Source: Enterovibrio baiacu (GTDB lineage: Bacteria; Pseudomonadota; Gammaproteobacteria; Enterobacterales; Vibrionaceae). Taken from it: 64,000 nt of DNA. The stretch lies in NCBI RefSeq assembly GCF_004120195.1, contig NZ_SCHN01000007.1, forward strand, positions 248,001 through 312,000. Reading direction: 5' to 3'. This document shows positions 18,957 through 28,267 of this stretch, one piece after another. Position numbers and translations under genes: made by a program. Below the pieces are notes generated by a model. It ran no database searches. It had not been told where the DNA came from and saw nothing but the letters and a program-made list of their open reading frames with translations. Numbering within the stretch: position 1 is the stretch's first letter; the number at the start of each line of letters is the position of its first letter.

Positions 18957-20210
18957 ATGCCGAGTCAAAAACTCAAATTCACTTTGCCTTATTGCGCGCT
19001 TGTCGGATTGCTAGCAACTCCCGCAGTTGCGCAAGATGCTGTGCGCGTGAGTGGATTTGGTACGGTGAGTGTGATTGACTCGGGCACCGAAGACTTCGGT
19101 TTCAAGTATGATCTTTCTAAAGAAGGCCAGTATGGCGAGTCGAGTCTAAAGCCAGGCTCCGCATTGGGTTTACAACTCAATGCAACAATTATCGATAACA
19201 TTGATGCGGTCGTGCAAGGCATTCTGCAAGATCGCATAGAAAATGACCTCGATAAATCGATCACATGGGCGTTTCTTCGTTACAAGTTCTCGCCCAACCT
19301 GTCTTTCCGAGTGGGAAGAATTGCTTCTCCTCTTTACATGCTCTCGGAATACCGAGATGTTGGCTTTGCGTATCTTTGGACAAAGCCCATCACAGACTTC
19401 TATTCAGCGATTCCCGTTTCTTCAATCAATGGCGCAGATGTTGCTTATCGCTATTCACTTGGGGACGGCATATTAGAAACCCGCTTTTTTGGTGGGCAAA
19501 CCGACATTTCCATTGAAACGATTAACGACCCTTATGAAGTCACGCTTGGCCCCATGTTCGGAACCAAAGTGACGTATGAAGTCGATGATTGGTTTTTTTC
19601 TGGATCAGCGACCACCACAAAGGTTAAAGAAGGCGACCCGTCAGTTTCTATTACATCGGAGCTCTCAGATATTCCCGATTTTTTATGGCCAACCTTGCCA
19701 ACCATGTTGGATGACTTCGGGTTTGTGGATACACGTATTTCCTATTACTCAGTGGGTACCGCGTATGAGTCGGGAAATTGGAATGTCCAAGCAGAGCTCA
19801 GTTACACCGACACAGACTGGCCGTTTTTCCCCGATCTTGCGGCAGGCTACACCAGTGTCGGAAGAGTGTTTAATCGCTTTACCGTATTCGGATTTTTATC
19901 TAAAGCTAAATCCGTTGGCGAATACTATGAAACTCCCCTTCCTCCCGCGACGTCGCTAGCAATCCCAGAAATCGCCGGCGCATTTAACCTGATTGATCAA
20001 AACCTAAAAGCAAGGATCGTTAATCAGGAAACGCTAGGGATTGGTTTACGTTATGACGTAAATGCAAACGTCGCATTGAAAGGACAAATGGAAAGAACCT
20101 GGTTGCTCGACGACCGGATTGGCGGGTGGTCTACAACGGTAAGGGGCTTAACCGCTCCCGTACCTGACTACATTGATACTTACTCTGTTAGCCTGAGCTT
20201 TGTGTTCTGA
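18957..20210 (+). CDS. Putative outer-membrane porin
   Basis: A 417-residue protein with a signal peptide (cleavage near AVA-QDAV, residue 25) and a beta-barrel pattern of alternating hydrophobic strands. It ends in an aromatic residue (YSVSLSFVF), the usual BamA recognition signature of outer-membrane barrels. Strand-like repeats such as WAFLRYKFSPNLSFRVGRI resemble general porin strands. Substrate unknown. The next gene starts one base after its stop, and a diguanylate cyclase gene follows, so it is probably part of a three-gene operon divergent from cobB. Confidence 0.75.
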   Translation: MPSQKLKFTLPYCALVGLLATPAVAQDAVRVSGFGTVSVIDSGTEDFGFKYDLSKEGQYGESSLKPGSALGLQLNATIIDNIDAVVQGILQDRIENDLDKSITWAFLRYKFSPNLSFRVGRIASPLYMLSEYRDVGFAYLWTKPITDFYSAIPVSSINGADVAYRYSLGDGILETRFFGGQTDISIETINDPYEVTLGPMFGTKVTYEVDDWFFSGSATTTKVKEGDPSVSITSELSDIPDFLWPTLPTMLDDFGFVDTRISYYSVGTAYESGNWNVQAELSYTDTDWPFFPDLAAGYTSVGRVFNRFTVFGFLSKAKSVGEYYETPLPPATSLAIPEIAGAFNLIDQNLKARIVNQETLGIGLRYDVNANVALKGQMERTWLLDDRIGGWSTTVRGLTAPVPDYIDTYSVSLSFVF

Positions 20211-20211
20211 T

Positions 20212-20646
20212 ATGAAGAAATATCTAATAGCACTACTCACAATTTATTGGCTAGCGTGGCTTCCTTCAGCACACGCAGGGTTAGTTGTGGTTGTAAATCA
20301 AGATAACCCTGTCGAATCACTTTCAACGCGACAAGTTATCGATCTCTATATGGGAAGGCATACCTCTTACCCTGATGGACGCACCGTCAATACCACCGAT
20401 CTCCCCGACAACAGCCAAGAGCGCGAAGATTTCTATCAACAATTAGTGGGCAAGTCTGTCGCCCAAATCAATGCGTATTGGGCAAGATTGTTATTTACCG
20501 GCAAAGCTGAGCCTCCTAAGGCGAGATCTTCTTCCGAAGATGTTGTGATGTATGTGGAAGGAAATTCCAATGCTATCGCCTATTTGTATGAAAACAGCGT
20601 AACGCCAGGACTTAAAGTGGTATACCGATTTGAAGATCCTCAATAA
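20212..20646 (+). CDS. Small PstS-like periplasmic protein
   Basis: A 144-residue protein with a Sec signal peptide (cleavage after SAHA, about residue 22) and one lobe of a phosphate-binding-protein-like (PstS/PBP-like) fold. The family motif LYMGRHTSYPDGRTV and the later YVEGNSNAIAYLYE are typical. It is far shorter than transport PstS (over 300 residues) and no ABC genes are nearby, so a sensory role is more likely than transport. ATG 20212 is used rather than the in-frame TTG 20200 because it starts the signal peptide. Its end overlaps the cyclase gene by 17 bases. Confidence 0.75.
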   Translation: MKKYLIALLTIYWLAWLPSAHAGLVVVVNQDNPVESLSTRQVIDLYMGRHTSYPDGRTVNTTDLPDNSQEREDFYQQLVGKSVAQINAYWARLLFTGKAEPPKARSSSEDVVMYVEGNSNAIAYLYENSVTPGLKVVYRFEDPQ

Positions 20647-22258
20647 GAAAATTCATATACGCGTCGCAGCAGGTGTGGCTGGCGGTGCAATGATATTTGC
20701 CGTGATTGCTTCGGTGATATGGTTTTATCTCTCTTATCATCAAGAAGTTGACCGTTCACGTAGCCAAATTCGACAAATCATCACAACCGTCGAACAAACG
20801 GCGTCTATTGCCCTTTATCTCGGAAACAGAGAGCTTGCCGAAGAAGTGCTTCGTGGCCTTGAGGCGAATGACATTATTTCTGCCGCACGCTTAACCAGCC
20901 AAGATGGCCTATCAGCGTCATTTGAAGACACATCGACAAAATCACACACAGAAACTGCCGTTATCTTCCCTATCGTCTCCCCGTTTGATTCCACGGATGT
21001 TGTGGGCGACTTACTCGTTTATCCAAATCAAGATTACATTGAAAATACCGCGGTCTCGTTGGCAAACATCCAAGCAACAGTCTTGGTTATATACTCGGTG
21101 CTAATTGCCCTGCTTACCTTGGTCATCGTCAACCGCATTTTGACCGAGCCGATGAAAAACATTGCGAATCGTTTTCACCAAATTACGCCCGGGGATTCTT
21201 GCCGAATTGAAGTCCCTACAGCGCACAAACGTAATGAGATTGGAGCCTTGGTCGATGACATTAACGTGCTGTTAGATGCCGTGAATAATCAAATCGACAA
21301 TGAGAGAGAGCTTCGCGCAGAAACGGAAAACCTGTCTAAAAAGTTTCGCTTTATCTTTGAGCGCGCAAGTGCGGGTATCGGCCTACTCGATGCGAACAAT
21401 CAACTGATTGTCGCCAACCCTGCTCTTTTGCGGCTGCTGGGTCAAACCTTTATCGTTGATACCGACAGGTTCACAAAAACTGACTTCACGACGTACTTTA
21501 ATGATCCTCAAGAGATTCAAGAGTTCATTGAAGAGTTCTGGGTGAAACCGGGTAATCAATTCTCTGCCATTGATATACAGCTAAGGCACAAAGTTCGCGC
21601 CGCCGATCGCTGGGTGCATTGTCTGTTCTCTAAAGTTGAAGACATTAACAATCCAGATGACAGCTTGGTCGAGATAGTGCTGTATGACATCACTGAACGT
21701 GCAGAGCGCGAACAGAACATTATCTATGAAGCTGAGCACGACCCTATAACCCAACTGCTTAACCGCCGTGCAGGGATGACCAAACTCGAAAACTCCCTAA
21801 TCGATGCCGACAAGAAGCAACGTTACTTCGCGATACTCATGATTGACCTTGATGGCTTCAAGCGCGTGAATGATACCTACGGGCATGACGCGGGGGACAA
21901 AGTCATTATCGAAGTCGCTAACCGAATTAAACAATTCTTTAGAGGGTCGGATGTGGTCGCGCGTTGGGGGGGGGATGAATTCTTGATTGGTTTCTCCTAC
22001 AACGCGACGTACGAGACTGCGGTGAGCGATATTGCCTCTGACTTGCAGCATCAAATTCAATTGCCGATTGATATTGGCCATGAGCAAACAGCGTCCGTTG
22101 GGTCGAGTATCGGCATTAGCTTATACCCTCAAGACGAGCAGACAGTGAGTGCGCTGATTGAGCAAGCGGACGAATCCATGTACTACGTGAAAAATAACGG
22201 TAAGAATTTCTATCGTTTTTACCAGAAAGAAGAGAGTACTGCGCCAGCGGGGAAATAG
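20630..22258 (+). CDS. Membrane diguanylate cyclase with periplasmic sensor, HAMP, PAS and GGDEF
   Basis: Predicted c-di-GMP synthase of 542 residues. Order: membrane span about 13-34; periplasmic region of about 115 residues; membrane span 150-170; HAMP linker (EPMKNIANRFHQI); PAS-like domain about 233-350; GGDEF domain about 370-540. The active motif GGDEF is at 447-451 and the product-inhibition site R438-x2-D441 is intact. The layout recalls YfiN/TpbB-type cyclases. The only upstream start is TTG 20630, inside the preceding gene; the next ATG lies within the first membrane span. The PstS-like partner is a plausible periplasmic regulator. A run of nine G lies in the GGDEF codons. Confidence 0.88.
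   Translation: MKILNKKIHIRVAAGVAGGAMIFAVIASVIWFYLSYHQEVDRSRSQIRQIITTVEQTASIALYLGNRELAEEVLRGLEANDIISAARLTSQDGLSASFEDTSTKSHTETAVIFPIVSPFDSTDVVGDLLVYPNQDYIENTAVSLANIQATVLVIYSVLIALLTLVIVNRILTEPMKNIANRFHQITPGDSCRIEVPTAHKRNEIGALVDDINVLLDAVNNQIDNERELRAETENLSKKFRFIFERASAGIGLLDANNQLIVANPALLRLLGQTFIVDTDRFTKTDFTTYFNDPQEIQEFIEEFWVKPGNQFSAIDIQLRHKVRAADRWVHCLFSKVEDINNPDDSLVEIVLYDITERAEREQNIIYEAEHDPITQLLNRRAGMTKLENSLIDADKKQRYFAILMIDLDGFKRVNDTYGHDAGDKVIIEVANRIKQFFRGSDVVARWGGDEFLIGFSYNATYETAVSDIASDLQHQIQLPIDIGHEQTASVGSSIGISLYPQDEQTVSALIEQADESMYYVKNNGKNFYRFYQKEESTAPAGK
21966..21974 (+). repeat. Nine-base G homopolymer inside the GGDEF codons
   Basis: Nine consecutive G encode part of Trp-Gly-Gly-Asp of the catalytic motif. 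Homopolymers of this length are prone to slippage. A one-base change would frameshift the cyclase exactly at its active site. Confidence 0.9.
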
Positions 22259-22508
22259 CCTCGCTTGATGTTGCTGCTGTTTTTTTAGCGCTAAATGCCA
22301 TGCGTGTGTTTCTTCTCTTACCCTTCTTGGCCACGCCATAAGCAGATTTGGAAAGTCACAAGGCTTTTCACCTCTGCGGTCGACACAATACATGCCCTCT
22401 TACGACACATGCACTTAACTATAAAATGGTACGACGTTTGTTTGGTGTCGGCATGGCTCTTATGTAACAGTAAGGACAATGTACACAGGCAATGGAAAGG
22501 ACAACAAG

Positions 22509-22958
22509 ATGAATTCACTGCGGGTATCGGTCAGAGCCGTCTGCTATCAAGACGATAAGATTTTATTGGCTGAGCACAAAGATGAGCGCGGCCTTTGGTA
22601 CATCATTCCCGGTGGTGGTATTCAACATAATGAAACGCTGGATCAGGCATTCGCAAGAGAGCTTCTCGAAGAAACAGGCGGTACAGCGACAATGGGAGAC
22701 ATTCTCTTTGTACGTGAAGTCATCGCTGACAAACTTGAGACCACGTTCCTGCCTGATCATCTTCATCAAATAGAGTTGTTTGTTGAAGCGAAAGGATTCC
22801 AAAGAATAGAAATGCCGTCTCAATTAGACAAAGATCAGATTGGTAGTGTCTGGATGCCTTTAGACAAACTCCAAGACCTGCTATTTTTTCCAAAAACCAT
22901 GGTTCCTGCATTCCAGAAAAAGGAATTCAACGGGATATATCAGGGCCACATTCTCTAA
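22509..22958 (+). CDS. Nudix hydrolase
   Basis: A 149-residue Nudix-family pyrophosphohydrolase. The Nudix box G-x5-E-x7-REL-x-EE-x-G is complete (GGGIQHNETLDQAFARELLE then ETGG). ATG 22509 is used because AAAGGA precedes it at good spacing, although the frame is open to 22479. The substrate cannot be read from sequence; candidates are ADP-ribose-like or modified nucleotides. It is isolated, with no operon partner on either side. Confidence 0.85.
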   Translation: MNSLRVSVRAVCYQDDKILLAEHKDERGLWYIIPGGGIQHNETLDQAFARELLEETGGTATMGDILFVREVIADKLETTFLPDHLHQIELFVEAKGFQRIEMPSQLDKDQIGSVWMPLDKLQDLLFFPKTMVPAFQKKEFNGIYQGHIL

Positions 22959-23116
22959 CTGTCGTGAACAACCCTCTCAATTCTTACATTATGTACAGAT
23001 TTATAGGGAGAATACCGTCAGCCTAAGGGGATCCGTAACTGGCTAGACCATTCATGTCTGAACACTCAGTTACAATGCCCGACAAGATTAACAAGGGAAG
23101 ATTTAAACTCGTTATC

Positions 23117-23836
23117 ATGCAGCTAAATAACTATTACAACGTAGAAAACGGTCAATTTGTTTTCACTCGCCGTCAAGCTAGCCACTTCGCCAAGTTGGTT
23201 GCAGGTGACTTCAACCCTATCCACGATGAAGATTCAAAACGCTTCTGTGTCCCGGGTGATTTGTTGTTTTCTGTACTTCTCGCGAAAGCGGGCATTAGCC
23301 AGAATATGCATGTTTCGTTCGCTGGCATGATTTCAGATAACCTCGGCCTTGAAATTAAAGAAGGTGACTGTGGGAATCTGTCAGTGATCGACAGCAACGA
23401 GAAATGCTATCTCACCATGGCGCGATCTGGCGAAAACATTCAAAATGAAGCACTTGCCAGTCAGGTTGCTGAAAATTACGTGAAGTTTTCAGGCATGAAC
23501 TTCCCGCATATCATGGTGCCTTTGATGGAAGAGTCCGGCATGATGATTAACCCAGATCGTCCGCTCGTGATTTACGAAAGCATGGAACTGAACTTCCACC
23601 ATCTTGATTTTCACTCTCCAACGGTGGAGTTGACTGACTCTCGTATGGATGTGAACGGCAAACGTGGCACAGTTACCCTGTCTTTTTGCTTTAAAGAGAA
23701 TGGCGACATCATTGGCCAAGGCAGAAAGAAAATGGTGTGTAGCGGTTTGAAGGCGTTTGAAACCGACGCCGTTGAAGGTTTAGTCAATAAATTTAACAGT
23801 CGTAAATCAGAATTCCTCTCCGCACTGCCTGCATAA
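23117..23836 (+). CDS. DUF3581 family protein
   Basis: A 239-residue protein of the DUF3581 family, found in Vibrio and related bacteria. Family patterns: start MQLNNYYNVENGQFVFTR, then ASHFAKLVAGDFNPIHDEDS, FCVPGDLLFSVLL, and later VNGKRGTVTLSF. The DFNPIHDEDSKRFCVPGDLL stretch resembles MaoC/hot-dog dehydratase active-site segments, so a hot-dog fold is a reasonable guess; no activity is established. ATG 23117 matches the usual family start. Alternative in-frame starts at 23054 and 23075 would add residues without family support. Confidence 0.82.
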   Translation: MQLNNYYNVENGQFVFTRRQASHFAKLVAGDFNPIHDEDSKRFCVPGDLLFSVLLAKAGISQNMHVSFAGMISDNLGLEIKEGDCGNLSVIDSNEKCYLTMARSGENIQNEALASQVAENYVKFSGMNFPHIMVPLMEESGMMINPDRPLVIYESMELNFHHLDFHSPTVELTDSRMDVNGKRGTVTLSFCFKENGDIIGQGRKKMVCSGLKAFETDAVEGLVNKFNSRKSEFLSALPA

Positions 23837-23857
23837 GTCTTTGTTATAACGTATACA

Positions 23858-23881
23858 GCCCCGTATAAAGCGGGGTTTTGT
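23858..23881 (+). terminator. Rho-independent terminator after DUF3581 gene
   Basis: CCCCG-TATAAAG-CGGGG hairpin followed by TTTTGTTT. Confidence 0.7.
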
Positions 23882-23972
23882 TTACTGTTCAATGTCTTAC
23901 TTTTGAATTCGAACCAACATTTCTAAGACAATGTTCTATATTTAACTTAAGTCACCAGTGCTGGAGTTGAAT

Positions 23973-24797
23973 ATGTCTAACCAATCGTTACTCGCTCATG
24001 TCGATAAGCTTCCTAAAATCCCCAAAGTCGTTCAAGAATTGATGGACTTGGTAAACAGCGACAGTTCAGATATGAACCAGATCGCCCAAAAAATTTCCCT
24101 CGAACAAGTTATCAGTGCCCGCGTGTTGCGCATGTCTAATTCTGCGCACTTTGGTCGAGGCAGAACAGTGTCATCAGTCGACGATGCGGTTGTTCGATTA
24201 GGCCTTGGCCCTATCCGTACGTTGGTGACAGCGTCAGCATTGATGAGTGCTTTCCCGAAAATTGAAGGGCTTGATTTGAATGCTTTTTGGGGCACCACGT
24301 TTGAAGTGGCCACGTTGAGCAAAGTCATTGCCAAAGAGCTAAAAGCAGACCAAAACGAAGCCTTTACTGCCGGCATGTTGCACAACATCGGTGATCTGCT
24401 TATTTACACGGTTTACCCAGACAAAGCGCAGAAAGTAGAACTGCACATGGAAGCCGGTAAAACCAAGCCAGAAGCGCAGCAAATTGTGTTAGACACTGAT
24501 TGCGCGCAGCTTGGTGGTCAACTCGCGAAAACGTGGAAGTTTGCAGACACTTTGATAGACGCCATTGAGAATCAGTTTGGTGCAGTACAAGGTGATAACT
24601 TCTCACAACTTGCCGCCATCATTAATCTGTGCAGCAAGATTGATCAAGAGTGGGATGAGCTTGCTGAAGGTGATGATAAACGTACATGGCTCAATCACCA
24701 GCTTGAATACAGCATGCTAGGGTTGAATGAAGACTTAATTGAACTCATTAACAACAACCGTGGCATCGGTAAAGACATGGCCAATCAGCTGCTGTAA
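23973..24797 (+). CDS. HDOD domain signalling protein
   Basis: A 274-residue protein made mainly of an HDOD domain (about residues 8-210). HDOD is related to HD phosphohydrolases but usually lacks the catalytic metal set, and acts in signalling and regulation. Patterns: LPKIPKVVQELMDLV, SARVLRMSNSAHFG, DDAVVRLGLGPIRTLV, AFTAGMLHNIGDLLI. ATG 23973 has GGAG six bases upstream, so it is preferred over GTG 23958. The partner is unknown. A bidirectional terminator separates it from the convergent LysR gene. Confidence 0.85.
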   Translation: MSNQSLLAHVDKLPKIPKVVQELMDLVNSDSSDMNQIAQKISLEQVISARVLRMSNSAHFGRGRTVSSVDDAVVRLGLGPIRTLVTASALMSAFPKIEGLDLNAFWGTTFEVATLSKVIAKELKADQNEAFTAGMLHNIGDLLIYTVYPDKAQKVELHMEAGKTKPEAQQIVLDTDCAQLGGQLAKTWKFADTLIDAIENQFGAVQGDNFSQLAAIINLCSKIDQEWDELAEGDDKRTWLNHQLEYSMLGLNEDLIELINNNRGIGKDMANQLL

Positions 24798-24828
24798 TGC
24801 GCGTCGTCAATTGTCAGTTATAAGCCTA

Positions 24829-24856
24829 AAAAACCGCCTTCACGGCGGTTTTTCAT
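24829..24856. terminator. Bidirectional terminator, HDOD gene / LysR gene
   Basis: AAACCGCC-TTCAC-GGCGGTTT type hairpin with A and T runs on either side, between convergent genes. Confidence 0.8.
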
Positions 24857-24885
24857 GTGACATCATCAATAACAGGCGCTTTGGG

Positions 24886-25836
24886 TTACAAGAAATACTC
24901 CGACATTGATAGGTACTTGTCTCGAATATGTTCGATCAGCTTTTTCACTTTGTTTGGCGGATGGCGAGTAAACGGATAAATCGCATAAATCCCCAAACGT
25001 TTCGCAACCAGCGATGGGAAGATATCGACTAACGCGCCGTTTTGTAAATCGTGATACACCAAACAGCGTGGTACATACACAATGCCATACCCTGCTAAAG
25101 CAGCCTTTCGCAGTGCAGCCGCGTTGTTCGTTGAAAAGTTGCCTGACACACGCACAATGCGTTTCTCTTTGCTCTGGCTTTTATACGCGGTGTTAGATGC
25201 CCCACTCCCCATATCATCGTCAGCGTAAAACTCCCAATCAGCCGCCCCTGTCGATTGATAGGTGTAATGCAGACAATTATGATCCACCAGCGCGTCAGGG
25301 GTTGAAGGTTGTCCGCACCGCTCTATATAGGTGGGTGATGCACATACAATCCATTGAGAATCGATAAGGTGGCGCGCAATCAAGCTAGAGTCTTCGAGAT
25401 AGCCAGTTCGAATGGCAAGGTCGAACCCTTCATCAATCAAATCCACAAAGCGATTACTCAGGATCACATCGATGTTCAATCCCTGATGCTGATGACAAAA
25501 GTCAGCAATGCATTCCGCCAAAAGTAGATCGCCAGAAATGGTCGGTACGGACACCTGCATGTGCCCTTTCATTGTCTCGCGAATCGCAGAGACGGCGTGC
25601 GTAGCATCTTGAGTCAGCAGCGCCATCTGCTTTGCGGTTGGAAGCAGTGTTGTACCCGCCTCGGTGAGTGAGACTTTTCGCGTCGTTCGATGCAATAACT
25701 GAACATTAAGATCTTCTTCCAATCGACGAATACGCTTACTCACCACGGAATACGCTAAATCATACTTTTCCGCCGCTAACTTGAACGAACCCAGTTCAGC
25801 CACGTTGGCAAACAAAACCATGTCATCTGCTTTCAT
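24886..25836 (-). CDS. LysR-family transcriptional regulator
   Basis: A 316-residue LysR-type regulator. The N-terminal winged helix-turn-helix covers residues 1-60 (GSFKLAAEKYDLAYSVVSKRIRRLEEDL), followed by the linker helix and a substrate-binding domain (about 90-300). It is divergent from the lldEFG-dld operon across a 173-base gap, the usual arrangement for a LysR protein and its target, so control of lactate oxidation is a reasonable inference. The effector is unknown. Some residues of the C-terminal region (RHPPNKVKKLIEHI) are typical of CrgA/TrmB-like LysR proteins. Confidence 0.9.
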   Translation of the reverse strand: MKADDMVLFANVAELGSFKLAAEKYDLAYSVVSKRIRRLEEDLNVQLLHRTTRKVSLTEAGTTLLPTAKQMALLTQDATHAVSAIRETMKGHMQVSVPTISGDLLLAECIADFCHQHQGLNIDVILSNRFVDLIDEGFDLAIRTGYLEDSSLIARHLIDSQWIVCASPTYIERCGQPSTPDALVDHNCLHYTYQSTGAADWEFYADDDMGSGASNTAYKSQSKEKRIVRVSGNFSTNNAAALRKAALAGYGIVYVPRCLVYHDLQNGALVDIFPSLVAKRLGIYAIYPFTRHPPNKVKKLIEHIRDKYLSMSEYFL

Positions 25837-26009
25837 TGATTATTCGCTTTTTGGAAAGAATAAATTCATTTAATGCCATTTATTCACCAATGCCAATCTT
25901 CTAAGCTGAATTCATCGTACGAAGCCGCGCTCCGTCACAACATATGATGGGCAAACATGAACAATGAATGTTCAGGTCGTTTGGGTATACAAGTGTTTAA
26001 GGATGATAC

Positions 26010-26825
26010 ATGCTCATTTCTCGGATCTATCCGCACAAACCTCACAAGGTCTATCTCTACGCAACGTGTTTAGTGGATATGTTTGACCCCGAAACCGGCG
26101 TTGATGCCGTTGCACTCCTTGAGCAGTTGGGCATTGAGGTGGAATACGTACCGAAACAAACCTGTTGCGGCCAGCCAGCCTACACGTCGGGGTATACCGC
26201 AGAAGCGCGAACCATTGCTGAGCATCAAATGTCGTTGTTTCCCGAGCCAATCCCGATCGTCATTCTCTCTGGTTCCTGTGGCGGAATGATGGTGCATCAT
26301 TACCCGAGGATCTTTAATGATCATCCCCTACACCAACAGGCGATTGCCTTTTCAGAGCGTGTTTTTGAACTTACGGAGTTTCTTACCAGCGTGTGCCATG
26401 TCCAGTTAACGGACAAAGGCAATGCTACAACGGTGGTTGTGCATACTTCCTGCGCTGCGCGACGTGAAATGAACGTTCATAAACATTCTGCACACTTACT
26501 CAGTCAACTGACCAATGTTGAGGTGAAATCCGCGGATTATGAAGAAGAATGCTGCGGATTTGGTGGCACGTTTTCCATTAGGCACCCCAATATCAGTGAA
26601 GCCATGGTGGAGGATAAAACCCGCAATATTCTCAACACAGACGCTGACCAACTGATCAGTGCTGATTGGGGCTGTATGTTGAACATCAACGGCGCACTCG
26701 AATACCAGGGACAAGCATTCAAAGGCAAACACATCGCCCGTTTTCTCGCAGAGCGATTAAAAAGCCATGATGCTCTAACAGAGGCGAGCAGCCAGAGCAC
26801 AAACCACGCTGGAGTGAACCCATGA
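26010..26825 (+). CDS. lldE: L-lactate oxidation complex subunit LldE (LutA-like)
   Basis: Cysteine-rich Fe-S protein of 271 residues, one of three subunits of the non-flavin L-lactate dehydrogenase LldEFG (LutABC). Two CCG-type boxes are visible: TCCGQPAY near residue 51 and ECCGFGGTF near 182, which bind iron-sulfur or link subunits. An AAGGA site precedes ATG 26010. The stop overlaps lldF by four bases. A C-terminal tail of about 20 polar residues extends beyond the conserved domain. Confidence 0.92.
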   Translation: MLISRIYPHKPHKVYLYATCLVDMFDPETGVDAVALLEQLGIEVEYVPKQTCCGQPAYTSGYTAEARTIAEHQMSLFPEPIPIVILSGSCGGMMVHHYPRIFNDHPLHQQAIAFSERVFELTEFLTSVCHVQLTDKGNATTVVVHTSCAARREMNVHKHSAHLLSQLTNVEVKSADYEEECCGFGGTFSIRHPNISEAMVEDKTRNILNTDADQLISADWGCMLNINGALEYQGQAFKGKHIARFLAERLKSHDALTEASSQSTNHAGVNP

Positions 26826-28267
26826 GTCACACTCAACCGGAAATGTTTCACCCACAAGCGAAGCATGCCCTTGCCGACAAGGAGCTGCGTCAGAATTTCC
26901 GCGGTGCGATGGATTACCTTCGTCATAAACGCAAAGACGCTTTTCCTGATGCTGACGAGGAAAAAGCGGTGCGCGATCTGGCAGAAGCCATTCGGCAACG
27001 TTGCCTGAACAAACTGCCTGATCTGTTATTGCAATTAGAAGCCAACTGCATGCGAAATGGCATTCAAGTGCACTGGGCTGAAGATGCCGAACAAGCTAAT
27101 CAAATCTTCGCGGATATCGCCAAGGCACAAGATGCTCACCTGCTCGTCAAAGGAAAGTCCATGGTGAGCGAAGAGATTGGCCTGAATCATGACATGGAAA
27201 CCCGGGGCATCCGCTGCTTAGAAAGCGACATGGGTGAATATATCGTTCAGCTTGATGGTGATACGCCTTCACACATCATCATGCCTGCCATCCATAAAAA
27301 CAAACAACAGGTGTCCGATACGTTCGAGCACAACATCGACAATTTCGCGCCCACTACGGACGTTGATTCACTCATCCAAACGGGACGTAATATGCTACGT
27401 AACGCGTTTGAAGAGGCAGAAATTGGGGTGTCAGGCGTTAACTTTGCCATCGCAGAAACCGGCACCTTGTGTTTAGTCGAGAACGAAGGCAACGGACGAA
27501 TGTGTACCACCATTCCTGATGTTCATATCGCCATCACTGGCATTGAAAAAGTGGTGGAGTGTTTGAGTGACATCCCACCTCTCTACAGTGCGTTAACCCG
27601 CAGCGCAACCGGCCAAGCCATCACAACCTATTTCAATATGATCAGTGGCCCCCGCAAAAGCGATGAACATGACGGGCCAAGGCAAGTGCATTTGGTGCTA
27701 CTCGACAATGGGCGCTCTCAGGCGTATCAAGACGAGGAGTTACGTAAAACGCTGCAGTGCATCCGTTGCGGGGCGTGCATGAATCATTGCCCTGTGTATA
27801 CGCGTATTGGCGGTCACGCCTATGGCACCGTATATCCAGGCCCCATTGGTAAAATTATCTCGCCGCATCTGATAGGTATCAAAGAAACCCAATCTTTGAT
27901 TACCGCATCCAGTCTTTGCGGTGCATGTGAAGAAGTGTGCCCAGTTCGAATTCCCATCCCTGCGCTGCTCCAACGGTTACGTCAGGAATCGAAAAACAAA
28001 GTACAAGCCAATCATGAACCACTCAAAGGGCAGGAAGAAGCAAAGCAACCCTTGGAGAAAGCCGCAATGAAAGGGTTCGCCTTTACGGCAACACACCCTT
28101 CTCTCTATCACGGCGCACTAGACACAGCACGTCACATGAATGGCCTTATTCCCAACCATATCGGGAATTGGACCCAATGCCGCGTTAAACCCACGCTCGC
28201 CAAAACTTCCTTAAAAACCTTACTGGCGAACAAGGCAAAAGAGAAAGAGGCAGGAGAAGTGAAATGA
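26822..28267 (+). CDS. lldF: L-lactate oxidation iron-sulfur subunit LldF (LutB-like)
   Basis: Iron-sulfur subunit of 481 residues. An N-terminal LUD domain (about 60-290) is followed by two 4Fe-4S motifs, CIRCGACMNHCPVY and CGACEEVCPVRIP, and a C-terminal tail. It transfers electrons from lactate oxidation toward quinone. Start and stop each overlap neighbouring genes by four bases, so lldE, lldF and lldG are translated in a coupled way. Confidence 0.93.
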   Translation: MSHTQPEMFHPQAKHALADKELRQNFRGAMDYLRHKRKDAFPDADEEKAVRDLAEAIRQRCLNKLPDLLLQLEANCMRNGIQVHWAEDAEQANQIFADIAKAQDAHLLVKGKSMVSEEIGLNHDMETRGIRCLESDMGEYIVQLDGDTPSHIIMPAIHKNKQQVSDTFEHNIDNFAPTTDVDSLIQTGRNMLRNAFEEAEIGVSGVNFAIAETGTLCLVENEGNGRMCTTIPDVHIAITGIEKVVECLSDIPPLYSALTRSATGQAITTYFNMISGPRKSDEHDGPRQVHLVLLDNGRSQAYQDEELRKTLQCIRCGACMNHCPVYTRIGGHAYGTVYPGPIGKIISPHLIGIKETQSLITASSLCGACEEVCPVRIPIPALLQRLRQESKNKVQANHEPLKGQEEAKQPLEKAAMKGFAFTATHPSLYHGALDTARHMNGLIPNHIGNWTQCRVKPTLAKTSLKTLLANKAKEKEAGEVK

